This document shows, one piece after another, positions 1 to 5,863 of a DNA stretch of 6,758 bases. Made by a program: the position numbers and the translations under genes. How positions within the stretch are numbered: the first letter of the stretch is position 1; each line of letters opens with the position of its first letter. Below the pieces are notes generated by a model that made no database searches, had not been told where the DNA came from, and saw nothing but the letters and a program-made list of their open reading frames with translations. Where the stretch lies: the NCBI GenBank assembly GCA_946056455.1, contig CAMGJS010000049.1, positions 1-6,758 on the forward strand, in the 5' to 3' direction. The DNA comes from an uncultured Clostridia bacterium. GTDB lineage: Bacteria > Bacillota > Clostridia > Oscillospirales > Ruminococcaceae.

Positions 1-1
1 T

Positions 2-30
2 ATAAAGTTATTATACTATAATTATTTTAT
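2..30. repeat. AT-rich near-palindrome upstream of the GMP synthetase promoter
   Basis: Two 14-nt arms (2-15 and 17-30) are inverted around a single base at 16. Twelve of 14 opposed pairs are Watson-Crick, one is G-T and one (9 with 23) is a mismatch. The stem is almost all A/T and has no following GC-stem/T-run, so it is a poor terminator. It lies about 45 bp upstream of the -35 box. It could be a protein-binding site or chance symmetry in AT-rich DNA; I cannot tell which. Confidence 0.3.
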
Positions 31-74
31 TTTAGCAACAGTTTTAAAAAAATCCCATTATAAAAAAATTTTTG

Positions 75-103
75 TTGAAACGCTTTGCATTTTATGGTAT
101 AAT
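75..103 (+). promoter_or_regulatory. Sigma-A promoter of the GMP synthetase gene
   Basis: The -35 box is TTGAAA (75-80) and the -10 box is a perfect TATAAT (98-103), separated by exactly 17 bp. A TG one base upstream of the -10 box (95-96) makes it an extended -10 promoter. Transcription should start near 110, giving a leader of about 50 nt before the ATG at 162. That is too short for a purine riboswitch, so no such control is visible. Confidence 0.85.
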
Positions 104-148
104 TCTTGTGTTAAAAAAGATTGTATATTCAAGGGATCATCAAATTTT

Positions 149-154
149 AGGAGG
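149..154 (+). promoter_or_regulatory. Ribosome binding site that fixes the GMP synthetase start
   Basis: A perfect AGGAGG lies 7 nt before the ATG at 162. The reading frame is open back to a TTG at 72, but that codon lies just upstream of the -35 box, before the transcription start, so the upstream 30 codons are not translated. This site and the promoter together settle the start at 162. Confidence 0.9.
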
Positions 155-161
155 AATTTTC

Positions 162-1142
162 ATGGAAAACAACAAGCGTCCCGAAAGCATGGTACGCATC
201 ACAACACCCGAACTTGCCGACGCATTTATCGCCGAGCAGGTCGACCTTGTCAGAAAGCAGGTCGGCGACAAAAAAGTTCTTCTCGCTCTTTCGGGCGGAG
301 TAGACTCGTCAGTCGTTGCAGCTCTTCTCATCAAAGCTATCGGCAAACAGCTCGTATGCGTTCATGTAAATCACGGACTTATGCGTAAGGGCGAAAGCGA
401 ACAGGTTATCGAAGTATTCCGCAATCAGCTTGACGCAAACCTTATTTATATCGACGCTACCGACAGATTTTTAGACCTTCTTGCAGGAGTTTCAGAACCC
501 GAGGCAAAGCGCAAGATCATCGGCGGAGAATTCATCAAGGTATTCGATGAAGAAGCAAGAAAGCTTGAGGGAATTTCCTTCCTCGCTCAAGGCACAATCT
601 ACCCCGACATTATCGAAAGCGACGGAGTAAAGGCTCACCACAATGTCGGCGGTCTGCCCGAAGAAATGCAGTTTGAGCTTGTTGAACCCGTTAAGCTTCT
701 CTTCAAGGACGAAGTAAGAGTTGTGGGCAAAAGACTCGGTCTCCCCTCGTCAATGGTTGACCGTCAGCCGTTCCCCGGCCCCGGACTTGGCGTAAGATGT
801 CTTGGAGCAATCACTCGTGACAGACTTAACGCTCTGCGTGAGGCGGACGCTATTCTTCGTGAAGAGTTCAGCAATGCAGGTCTTACCGATAAGGTATGGC
901 AGTTCTTCACAGTTGTTCCAGATTTCAGAGCAACGGGAGTAAAAGACGGCAAGCGTGCATACGACTGGCCCGTTATTATCCGCGCTGTCAATACCGTTGA
1001 CGCTATGACCGCTACCGTTCCCGAAATCGACTGGGCGGTACTCAAAAAGATTACAGACCGTATCCTCTCGGAAGTCCCCGGCGTTTGCAGAGTTCTCTAT
1101 GAGCTTTCACCCAAGCCCGTTGCAACTATTGAGTGGGAATAA
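162..1142 (+). CDS. guaA: GMP synthetase, stand-alone ATP-pyrophosphatase/dimerisation subunit (no glutaminase domain)
   Basis: This enzyme converts XMP to GMP: ATP adenylates XMP and ammonia displaces AMP, the last step of guanine nucleotide synthesis in the cytosol. The 326-aa product has the PP-loop SGGVDSS at residues 44-50, the LAQGTIYPDIIES block at 141-153, HHNVGGLP at 159-166, FKDEVR at 181-186, the PFPGPGLGVR signature at 203-212, and the closing KPVATIEWE at the C terminus. The usual bacterial GuaA is a fusion of about 510-525 aa with an N-terminal class I glutaminase. Here that half is absent, and the region upstream is promoter, so the gene is complete and not truncated. This resembles the split archaeal arrangement, including a shortened loop before HHNVGGLP. 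Gln replaces the usual His before PFPGPG (residue 202). It must use a separate glutaminase subunit or free ammonia. The gene is monocistronic, with its own promoter and terminator. Confidence 0.93.
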   Translation: MENNKRPESMVRITTPELADAFIAEQVDLVRKQVGDKKVLLALSGGVDSSVVAALLIKAIGKQLVCVHVNHGLMRKGESEQVIEVFRNQLDANLIYIDATDRFLDLLAGVSEPEAKRKIIGGEFIKVFDEEARKLEGISFLAQGTIYPDIIESDGVKAHHNVGGLPEEMQFELVEPVKLLFKDEVRVVGKRLGLPSSMVDRQPFPGPGLGVRCLGAITRDRLNALREADAILREEFSNAGLTDKVWQFFTVVPDFRATGVKDGKRAYDWPVIIRAVNTVDAMTATVPEIDWAVLKKITDRILSEVPGVCRVLYELSPKPVATIEWE

Positions 1143-1156
1143 TTTCACAAAAATAC

Positions 1157-1185
1157 AATGCCGTGCAATATGCACGGCATTTTTT
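1157..1185 (+). terminator. Rho-independent terminator between convergent guaA and copA
   Basis: A perfect 10-bp stem (1158-1167 with 1171-1180) closes on a 3-nt loop and is followed by a T run through 1185; an extra A-T pair extends the stem to 11 bp. It sits 15 nt after the GMP synthetase stop. On the opposite strand the same hairpin follows directly after the copA stop, and the T run is imperfect but T-rich, so it probably terminates both genes. The last bases overlap the copA stop codon region. Confidence 0.9.
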
Positions 1186-1387
1186 ATCCTATGACCTTAT
1201 AATCCTTATCCTCGACCGCTTTTTTGAGCACCTCAAAATCGGTTGGTTCTTTTAAGGTAACTGTCGCTGTTCCTGTTTTGTGGTCGGGGACAGCTTTTTC
1301 AACCGTCGGTATCGCTTCAAGCGCCTTTTTGACCGTTGCCTCGCAATGCGAACACATCATTCCCTCGATTTTCATTGTAATTTCCAT
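1184..1387 (-). other. Possible internal translation product: free CopZ-like copper chaperone
   Basis: Within the copA frame an ATG at 1387 opens a 67-aa polypeptide, about the size of free CopZ proteins. It contains one HMA domain with GMMCSHC (metal cysteines 12 and 15), near its N terminus, as in free chaperones. A good Shine-Dalgarno lies 9 nt upstream. In many bacteria copZ is a separate gene next to copA; here the frame runs through without a stop. A second shorter product is inferred, not shown. The alternative is that this is only the pump's C-terminal metal-binding domain and the internal start is a relic of a recent gene fusion. Confidence 0.4.
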
Positions 1388-3640
1388 AGTTTTTTTCTTC
1401 CTTTCGGTTTGTTTTTTATTTTCGGGATAAATCTTCACAAAATTAAGTCTTAGCGCGTTTGTCACAACGCAAAAGCTTGAAATACTCATAGCCGCCGCAC
1501 CGAACATAGGGCTGAGCTCGATATTGAACATCGGAATAAGCGCTCCTGCCGCTATAGGTATGCCTATGACATTATAGATAAATGCCCAGAATAAATTCTG
1601 TTTTATGTTGACAAGAGTTTTTCGGCTGAGATTTATTGCGGCGGCAACATCTTTAAGGCTGTTTTTCATCACGACTACATCAGCGGAATCAATAGCAATA
1701 TCCGTTCCTGCACCGACGGCAAAGCCTGTATCTGCGGCGGTGAGAGCAACTGCGTCGTTTATTCCGTCACCGACCATAGCCACTTTTCCGTGAGCTTTAA
1801 GTTCACCTATTATTCTGCCCTTTTCATCGGGGAGCACACCTGCGTAAACCTTTTCGATACCTGCCTTTTTTGCAACGGCACGGGCGGTATTTTCGTTGTC
1901 GCCCGTTATCATAACGACATCTAATCCGATTTTTCTTAGCAGACTTACGGCCTCTTTGCTGTCCTCTCTTATATCATCTGCAACAGCGATAATACCTGCC
2001 ACTTTATTTCCTTTTGCAAAGAAGAGCGGAGTTTTTCCCTCGAGTGAAAGATTATCGGCAATTTTCACCATATTTTCGGGGACATCTGCTTTCTGCGATA
2101 CAAACTCGAATTTTCCGCCGTAAATAATTTCGCCGTCAAGCGTTCCGCAAAGTCCGTTGCCCGATAATACCTCAAAATCTTTGATTTCTTTAAGGCTTAC
2201 GCCCTTATCTTCGGCATATTTCACAACCGCCTTGCCGAGTGGATGTTCGCTGTTTTTTTCAAGAGAAAAAGCAATCTGCAAAAGGGTTTCTTCCGAAAAA
2301 TCGTCCGACGGAATAATGTTTGTCAGGGCAGGCTCTCCCTTTGTGACAGTCCCCGTCTTGTCAAGTGCGATAACCGCCGTTCTTCCTGCCGATTCAAGCG
2401 ACGCGGCGGTTTTAAAAAGAATGTTGTTTTTAGCGCCAACGCCCGAGCCTACCATAACCGCAACGGGAGTAGCAAGTCCCAGAGCGCAGGGACAGCTTAT
2501 GACAAGAACGGAAATTGCTCTCGACAATGCAAAGCCTGTATCTTTTCCGACAGAGAGCCAGACAATCAGCGTTATTGCCGAAATAAGAAGTACAACGGGG
2601 ACAAACACCCCCGAAACCTTATCGGCGATTTTCGCTATCGGAGCTTTTGTTGCGGCGGCGTCGCTGACAGTTTTTATTATTCCTGCAAGAACAGTTTCCT
2701 CGCCGACGCTTTCCGCCCTTATCTTTATATGCCCGAAGGTGTTCACCGTTGCGGCAAAAACCTTGTCGCCCTCTTTCTTTTCAAGGGGAATACTTTCTCC
2801 CGTCAGGGCGGACTCGTCCACCGAGGTATTTCCGCTTATGACAATTCCGTCAACGGCAATGCTTTCTCCGGGTTTTACAGAAACTATGTCCCCTTTTAAA
2901 ATATCTTCAACGGGGACAACTTCTTCATCGCCGTTTTCTCTTATTACCGTTGCTGTTTTGGGCGACAGTTTCATAAGTGACTTTATAGCGTCCGTCGTTC
3001 TGCCCTTTGAATAGCTTTCAAGAGCTTTTCCTAGTGTTATAAGGGTGAGTATCATTGCGGCGGACTCAAAATAAAGGGAGTGGTAATCTCCTTTGCCCTT
3101 TGTCATCAAAAACAGCATAACAACGCTGTATGCAAAGGACGCACCCGATCCGAGCGCCACAAGAGTGTCCATATTCGGAGAACGGTTGACAAAGCCTTTC
3201 ACGCCGTTTATAAAAAATTTCTGATTGATAATTATTACCGCCGTAGCAAGCAAAAGCTGTAAAAGCCCAAGAGCAATGTGGTTTCCCTCAAAAAATTCGG
3301 GGACTTTAAACCCTCCCATCGTGTGCCCCATAGAAAAATACATAAGCGGAACTAAAAATATAAGAGAGAATATAAACCTCGTCACAAGCGTTTTAAATTC
3401 AGAATTTGTTTCCTCTTTTTCAGCAGTTTTCTTTTTTGCACCCTTTATCCTTGCCGTATAACCTGCTTTTTCGACCGCAGAAATAATTTCTCCGTCCGAG
3501 GCGTCACCCTCCGTAATCATCGTATTAGTCAGAAGATTTACACTGCAAGAGCTGACATTTTTCAGCGAAGATACCGCCTTTTCCACTCTTGCACTGCACG
3601 ACGCACAGGTCATTCCTCCGACTTCAAAGACCTTTTTCAA
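1184..3640 (-). CDS. copA: Cu+-exporting P1B-1 ATPase with C-terminal CopZ-like domain
   Basis: A membrane pump that uses ATP to export Cu(I). From a TTG at 3640 the protein has 818 aa. An N-terminal HMA domain carries GMTCASC (metal cysteines 12 and 15). Eight predicted membrane helices follow, with the CPC copper site at 383-385, Tyr-Asn at 689-690 in helix 7 and MxxSS at 718-722 in helix 8, the set typical of Cu+ pumps. The actuator loop has TGES (280-283), the phosphorylated Asp is D427 in DKTGT, the nucleotide-binding HP is at 466-467, and GDGIND is at 624-629. After helix 8 a lysine-rich linker leads to a second HMA domain (752-818, GMMCSHC), which matches a whole CopZ chaperone in length. 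The residue two after GDGIND is Val where Pro is usual. A TTG at 3658 would add 6 residues, but it lacks a Shine-Dalgarno and lies only about 9 nt from the predicted transcript start. No copper sensor gene is in the window. Confidence 0.95.
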   Translation of the reverse strand: MKKVFEVGGMTCASCSARVEKAVSSLKNVSSCSVNLLTNTMITEGDASDGEIISAVEKAGYTARIKGAKKKTAEKEETNSEFKTLVTRFIFSLIFLVPLMYFSMGHTMGGFKVPEFFEGNHIALGLLQLLLATAVIIINQKFFINGVKGFVNRSPNMDTLVALGSGASFAYSVVMLFLMTKGKGDYHSLYFESAAMILTLITLGKALESYSKGRTTDAIKSLMKLSPKTATVIRENGDEEVVPVEDILKGDIVSVKPGESIAVDGIVISGNTSVDESALTGESIPLEKKEGDKVFAATVNTFGHIKIRAESVGEETVLAGIIKTVSDAAATKAPIAKIADKVSGVFVPVVLLISAITLIVWLSVGKDTGFALSRAISVLVISCPCALGLATPVAVMVGSGVGAKNNILFKTAASLESAGRTAVIALDKTGTVTKGEPALTNIIPSDDFSEETLLQIAFSLEKNSEHPLGKAVVKYAEDKGVSLKEIKDFEVLSGNGLCGTLDGEIIYGGKFEFVSQKADVPENMVKIADNLSLEGKTPLFFAKGNKVAGIIAVADDIREDSKEAVSLLRKIGLDVVMITGDNENTARAVAKKAGIEKVYAGVLPDEKGRIIGELKAHGKVAMVGDGINDAVALTAADTGFAVGAGTDIAIDSADVVVMKNSLKDVAAAINLSRKTLVNIKQNLFWAFIYNVIGIPIAAGALIPMFNIELSPMFGAAAMSISSFCVVTNALRLNFVKIYPENKKQTERKKKTMEITMKIEGMMCSHCEATVKKALEAIPTVEKAVPDHKTGTATVTLKEPTDFEVLKKAVEDKDYKVIG
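1397..1405 (-). promoter_or_regulatory. Internal ribosome binding site before the CopZ-like domain
   Basis: Read on the minus strand the site is GAAAGGAAG, followed by a run of seven A, CT and the ATG at 1387. The AGGAAG core is 9 nt from the ATG. In the copA frame these bases encode part of the lysine-rich linker, so the site could be coincidental, but strength and spacing are those of a working start. The linker sequence looks like a former intergenic spacer. Confidence 0.5.
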
Positions 3641-3643
3641 ATT

Positions 3644-3653
3644 ATCATCTCTT
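3644..3653 (-). promoter_or_regulatory. Ribosome binding site that decides the copA start
   Basis: On the minus strand the site reads AAGAGATGAT, matching 8 of 10 bases of the ideal AGGAGGTGAT. The AAGAGA core is 7 nt from a TTG at 3640. The alternative TTG at 3658 has only an AT-rich stretch before it. A GGAGG inside the first codons lies 1 nt from a Met codon, which is too close, and starting there would break the first metal-binding domain. Confidence 0.55.
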
Positions 3654-3662
3654 TTCAAAATC

Positions 3663-3679
3663 TATACAATATTAGTATA
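3663..3679. promoter_or_regulatory. Inverted repeat over the copA -10 region, candidate operator
   Basis: TATAC (3663-3667) and GTATA (3675-3679) are inverted around a 7-nt A/T centre. The repeat covers the copA -10 box and the transcription start, where a repressor would block initiation. The copA promoter spacer is a normal 17 bp rather than the stretched spacer of MerR-type activators, which fits repression better. It does not match the CopY box (TACAnnTGTA). The arms are short and A/T-rich, so chance is possible. Confidence 0.35.
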
Positions 3680-3702
3680 CTTTACCATTGCACATTTGTC
3701 AA
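3674..3702 (-). promoter_or_regulatory. copA promoter
   Basis: On the minus strand there is a perfect TTGACA -35 box (3702-3697), a 17-bp spacer and a TATACT -10 box (3679-3674). The predicted transcript start is near 3667, about 27 nt before the TTG at 3640. An ideal promoter like this would be strongly on unless repressed, which suggests copper-dependent repression, though no regulator gene is present here. Confidence 0.8.
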
Positions 3703-3724
3703 GTCTAAAATATTGCGTTTGCTA

Positions 3725-3753
3725 TTGAAAAATATCCGCTTTGGTGATATAAT
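3725..3753 (+). promoter_or_regulatory. Promoter of the membrane protein-dehydrogenase-proBA operon
   Basis: TTGAAA (3725-3730) and a perfect TATAAT (3748-3753) are 17 bp apart, with a TG one base upstream of the -10 box (3745-3746). The start is expected near 3760, leaving a leader of about 40 nt. That leaves no room for a T-box or attenuator. The -35 box lies 22 bp from that of the divergent copA promoter. Confidence 0.85.
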
Positions 3754-3800
3754 ATAGTGTAATGCTTTTTTGATTATTTTAACGAGGTGACCACAAACTT

Positions 3801-4109
3801 ATGCACGGAAATGTAATCTTTCCCCTGCCGTTGCCTGTTCATATCGCATTCGGCGTTTTAGGGACAATATTTTTCATAGCAATGTACGCAAAGAAAAAAT
3901 CGTTCTATTATCTTCTTCTTTCGGCTTCAATGGCTTCAACCTTTCTTGTATATCTTTGCACAACAAAGCTTTCACGCTCGATTTTGGGGATAGAAGAACT
4001 CGTTCTTTATATCCTGATACTTGTCTTTATGTTTATCGACCGACAGAAAGCCAAGAAGAAAGAAAAAGAACAGCAAGAGGTAACAAAGAATGAAGATAGT
4101 AATTCTTGA
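3801..4109 (+). CDS. Small three-helix membrane protein of unknown function
   Basis: I do not recognise this 102-aa protein. It has three hydrophobic stretches fit to span the membrane (about residues 11-30, 35-54 and 64-80) and a highly charged Lys/Glu-rich tail from residue 81. Lysines 31-33 between helices 1 and 2, and the basic tail, predict an outside N terminus and a cytoplasmic C terminus. The N terminus is unusually rich in proline (PLPLP, 8-12). It has no cleavable signal peptide and no visible catalytic or metal motif. The start is supported by GAGGTGA at 3784-3790, 10 nt before the ATG. It is first in the operon, and its last 20 nt overlap the dehydrogenase start, so the two are probably translationally coupled. 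The overlap and good ribosome site argue that it is real. Confidence 0.8.
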   Translation: MHGNVIFPLPLPVHIAFGVLGTIFFIAMYAKKKSFYYLLLSASMASTFLVYLCTTKLSRSILGIEELVLYILILVFMFIDRQKAKKKEKEQQEVTKNEDSNS

Positions 4110-5043
4110 GGAAAACGCAATAAACAATAACGACCTTTGCCTTGACGGTCTTAAAGCTCTGGGCGAAGTGGTGTCGTACGGAGTAACTCCGCCCGAAAAG
4201 ATTGTTGAATATATCGGCGATGCAGAAGTAGTTCTTTGCAACAAAGCGAATATAACAAGAGAAGTTATGCTCTCCTGCAAGAACTTAAAATACATCGGCG
4301 AATGTGCAACGGGCTATAATAATATTGACATAAAAGCGGCGGCGGAGCTTGGCATAACGGTCACCAACGCAGGACAATATTCCACCATGGCTGTCGCTCA
4401 GCATGTTTTTGCGTTTATTGCCGAGCATTTTTCTAAAATCGGGGAATACTCCTCCTCCGTTAAAAACGGCGACTGGATAAAGTCGGAAAGCTTTGTCTAC
4501 TATCTTTCTCCCACAGAAGAAATTTTCGGCAAAACAATGGGCATAATAGGCTTTGGAAGTATCGGCAAGGCTGTCGCAAAAATTGTCGACGCTTTCGGAA
4601 TGAAAGTTCTGGTTTCAACAAGAACAGTCCCCGAAAAAGATTTGTACCCATATGAATTTGTAGAGAGAAACGAGCTTTTTTCCCGTTCGGACATTATCTC
4701 CTTACATTGTCCTCTCACCGACGAAACAAAGAACATTATCAATAAAGAAAGCCTTTCACTGATGAAAAGCACCGCCTTTTTAATAAACACCTCGCGCGGC
4801 GGAACTGTCGTTGAAAATGACCTTGCCGACGCTTTGAACAATGATAAAATAGGCGGCGCGGCTGTGGATGTTGTAGCAACAGAGCCTATGCTCCCCGACA
4901 ACCCACTCCTCACAGCAAAGAATATCATCATCACTCCCCATATTGCGTGGGCGCCGAGGCAGACAAGAGAAAGGCTCCTCTCGATTGTGACGGAAAACCT
5001 CAGAGCGTGGCTTGACGGCAAGCCGAAAAATAAAGTAAACTAA
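4090..5043 (+). CDS. D-2-hydroxyacid dehydrogenase (glycerate dehydrogenase/hydroxypyruvate reductase-like)
   Basis: A cytosolic NAD(P)-dependent oxidoreductase that interconverts a 2-oxoacid and its D-2-hydroxyacid. The 317-aa length is normal for the family. The cofactor loop GFGSIG is at 154-159 and the catalytic triad is Arg236 (in NTSRGG), Glu265 (in TEP) and His284 (in TPHIAW). DNPLL at 270-274 and the catalytic loop are also typical. The residues after the second Rossmann strand are Ser-Thr-Arg (176-178) and lack the Asp usual in NAD-specific members, which hints at NADPH use. There is no ACT or other C-terminal regulatory domain, so it is not a long-form SerA. The start ATG has AGAGG 9 nt upstream, inside the end of the preceding gene, and the stop is 22 nt before proB. 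Its substrate cannot be fixed from sequence; hydroxypyruvate or glyoxylate is the family-based guess. Confidence 0.9.
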   Translation: MKIVILEENAINNNDLCLDGLKALGEVVSYGVTPPEKIVEYIGDAEVVLCNKANITREVMLSCKNLKYIGECATGYNNIDIKAAAELGITVTNAGQYSTMAVAQHVFAFIAEHFSKIGEYSSSVKNGDWIKSESFVYYLSPTEEIFGKTMGIIGFGSIGKAVAKIVDAFGMKVLVSTRTVPEKDLYPYEFVERNELFSRSDIISLHCPLTDETKNIINKESLSLMKSTAFLINTSRGGTVVENDLADALNNDKIGGAAVDVVATEPMLPDNPLLTAKNIIITPHIAWAPRQTRERLLSIVTENLRAWLDGKPKNKVN

Positions 5044-5065
5044 CCCTTTTGAAAGGAAAAGTTAT

Positions 5066-5863
5066 ATGTCAAAGATTTCAGAAAAAAAGAGAATAGTATT
5101 TAAAATAGGCACTTCAACCCTCACTCACCGCACGGGTATGCTCAACATAAGACGAGTTGAAAATCTTGTCAAGGTCCTTGCCGATGTTAAAAATCAAGGG
5201 CACGAGGTCATCATCGTCACTTCGGGAGCGGTAGGTCTCGGTTGTGCAAAATTAGGGCTTAAAGAGCGTCCCTCCGACACTCCCTCAAAGCAGGCGGCGG
5301 CGGCTGTGGGACAATGCCAGCTTATGTATCTTTATGACAAGAATTTTTCCGAATACAATATTCCCGTTGCGCAGATGCTCCTCACAAAATATATCATCGA
5401 GCCTACAAGACGGCAGAATGTTGTCAACACAATGACAAAACTTCTTGAACAGGGTGTTATCCCCATTGTCAACGAAAACGATGTCGTTGCTATTGATGAG
5501 CTTGAACTTGAAGTGGGCGAAAACGACTCCCTTGCCGCTATTGTGGGAACTATTGCAGGAGCAGACCTTATCGTTATTCTTTCGGATATTGACGGTCTTT
5601 ATGACGGCGACCCGAGAAAAAATCCCAATGCAAAGCTTATCCCCGTTGTTGAAGAGATAACCGACGAGATACGCAATGTTGCGGGCGGTGCGGGAACAAT
5701 GCACGGCACGGGCGGAATGATAACAAAAATCAATGCGGCGCAGATAGCAAACGACGCAGGCATTGATATGGTCATTATGAACGGCAAGAACCCTCTTAAA
5801 ATTTACGAGCTTTTTGAAGACATTCCGACGGGAACGGTTTTCAAGGCAAAGGAGGAAAAGTGA
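5066..5863 (+). CDS. proB: Glutamate 5-kinase, short form without PUA domain
   Basis: ProB phosphorylates glutamate with ATP to gamma-glutamyl phosphate, the committed step of proline synthesis, in the cytosol. The 265-aa product is a single amino acid kinase domain: FKIGTSTLT at 12-20 (Lys13 in the phosphate site), TSGAVGLG at 52-59, VNENDVV at 135-141, GENDSLAA at 151-158 with Asp154, LSDIDGLYDGDP at 172-183, and GTGGMITK at 214-221 with Lys221. The E. coli enzyme is about 100 residues longer because of a C-terminal PUA domain. Here the frame stops after the kinase domain and runs directly into proA, so the short form is native and not a truncation. AAAGGA lies 8 nt before the ATG. Feedback inhibition by proline is known for the family but cannot be judged here. 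Confidence 0.95.
   Translation: MSKISEKKRIVFKIGTSTLTHRTGMLNIRRVENLVKVLADVKNQGHEVIIVTSGAVGLGCAKLGLKERPSDTPSKQAAAAVGQCQLMYLYDKNFSEYNIPVAQMLLTKYIIEPTRRQNVVNTMTKLLEQGVIPIVNENDVVAIDELELEVGENDSLAAIVGTIAGADLIVILSDIDGLYDGDPRKNPNAKLIPVVEEITDEIRNVAGGAGTMHGTGGMITKINAAQIANDAGIDMVIMNGKNPLKIYELFEDIPTGTVFKAKEEK

Noticed and set aside
72..161. N-terminal extension of the GMP synthetase from a TTG at 72
   Set aside because: It overlaps both promoter boxes and precedes the predicted transcript start; a perfect AGGAGG stands before the ATG at 162, and family homology begins after it.
104..161. Purine riboswitch in the GMP synthetase leader
   Set aside because: The leader is only about 50 nt, has no aptamer-like stems, and lacks a terminator hairpin before the gene.
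2243..2899. 218-aa open frame on the + strand inside copA
   Set aside because: Antisense shadow with a low-complexity, Arg/Asn/Ser-rich composition and no recognisable motif.
2157..3014. 285-aa open frame on the + strand
   Set aside because: It is antisense to the conserved copA frame, is Ser/Thr-rich without any domain, and has no ribosome site; it is a shadow of copA codon use.
3663..3679. CopY-type cop box
   Set aside because: The consensus TACAnnTGTA is not present; only a TACA half on one side, so I list it as an unassigned inverted repeat.
3754..3800. T-box or attenuator for proline control
   Set aside because: The leader is about 40 nt and contains no long helices or terminator; there is also no room in the 22-nt gap before proB.
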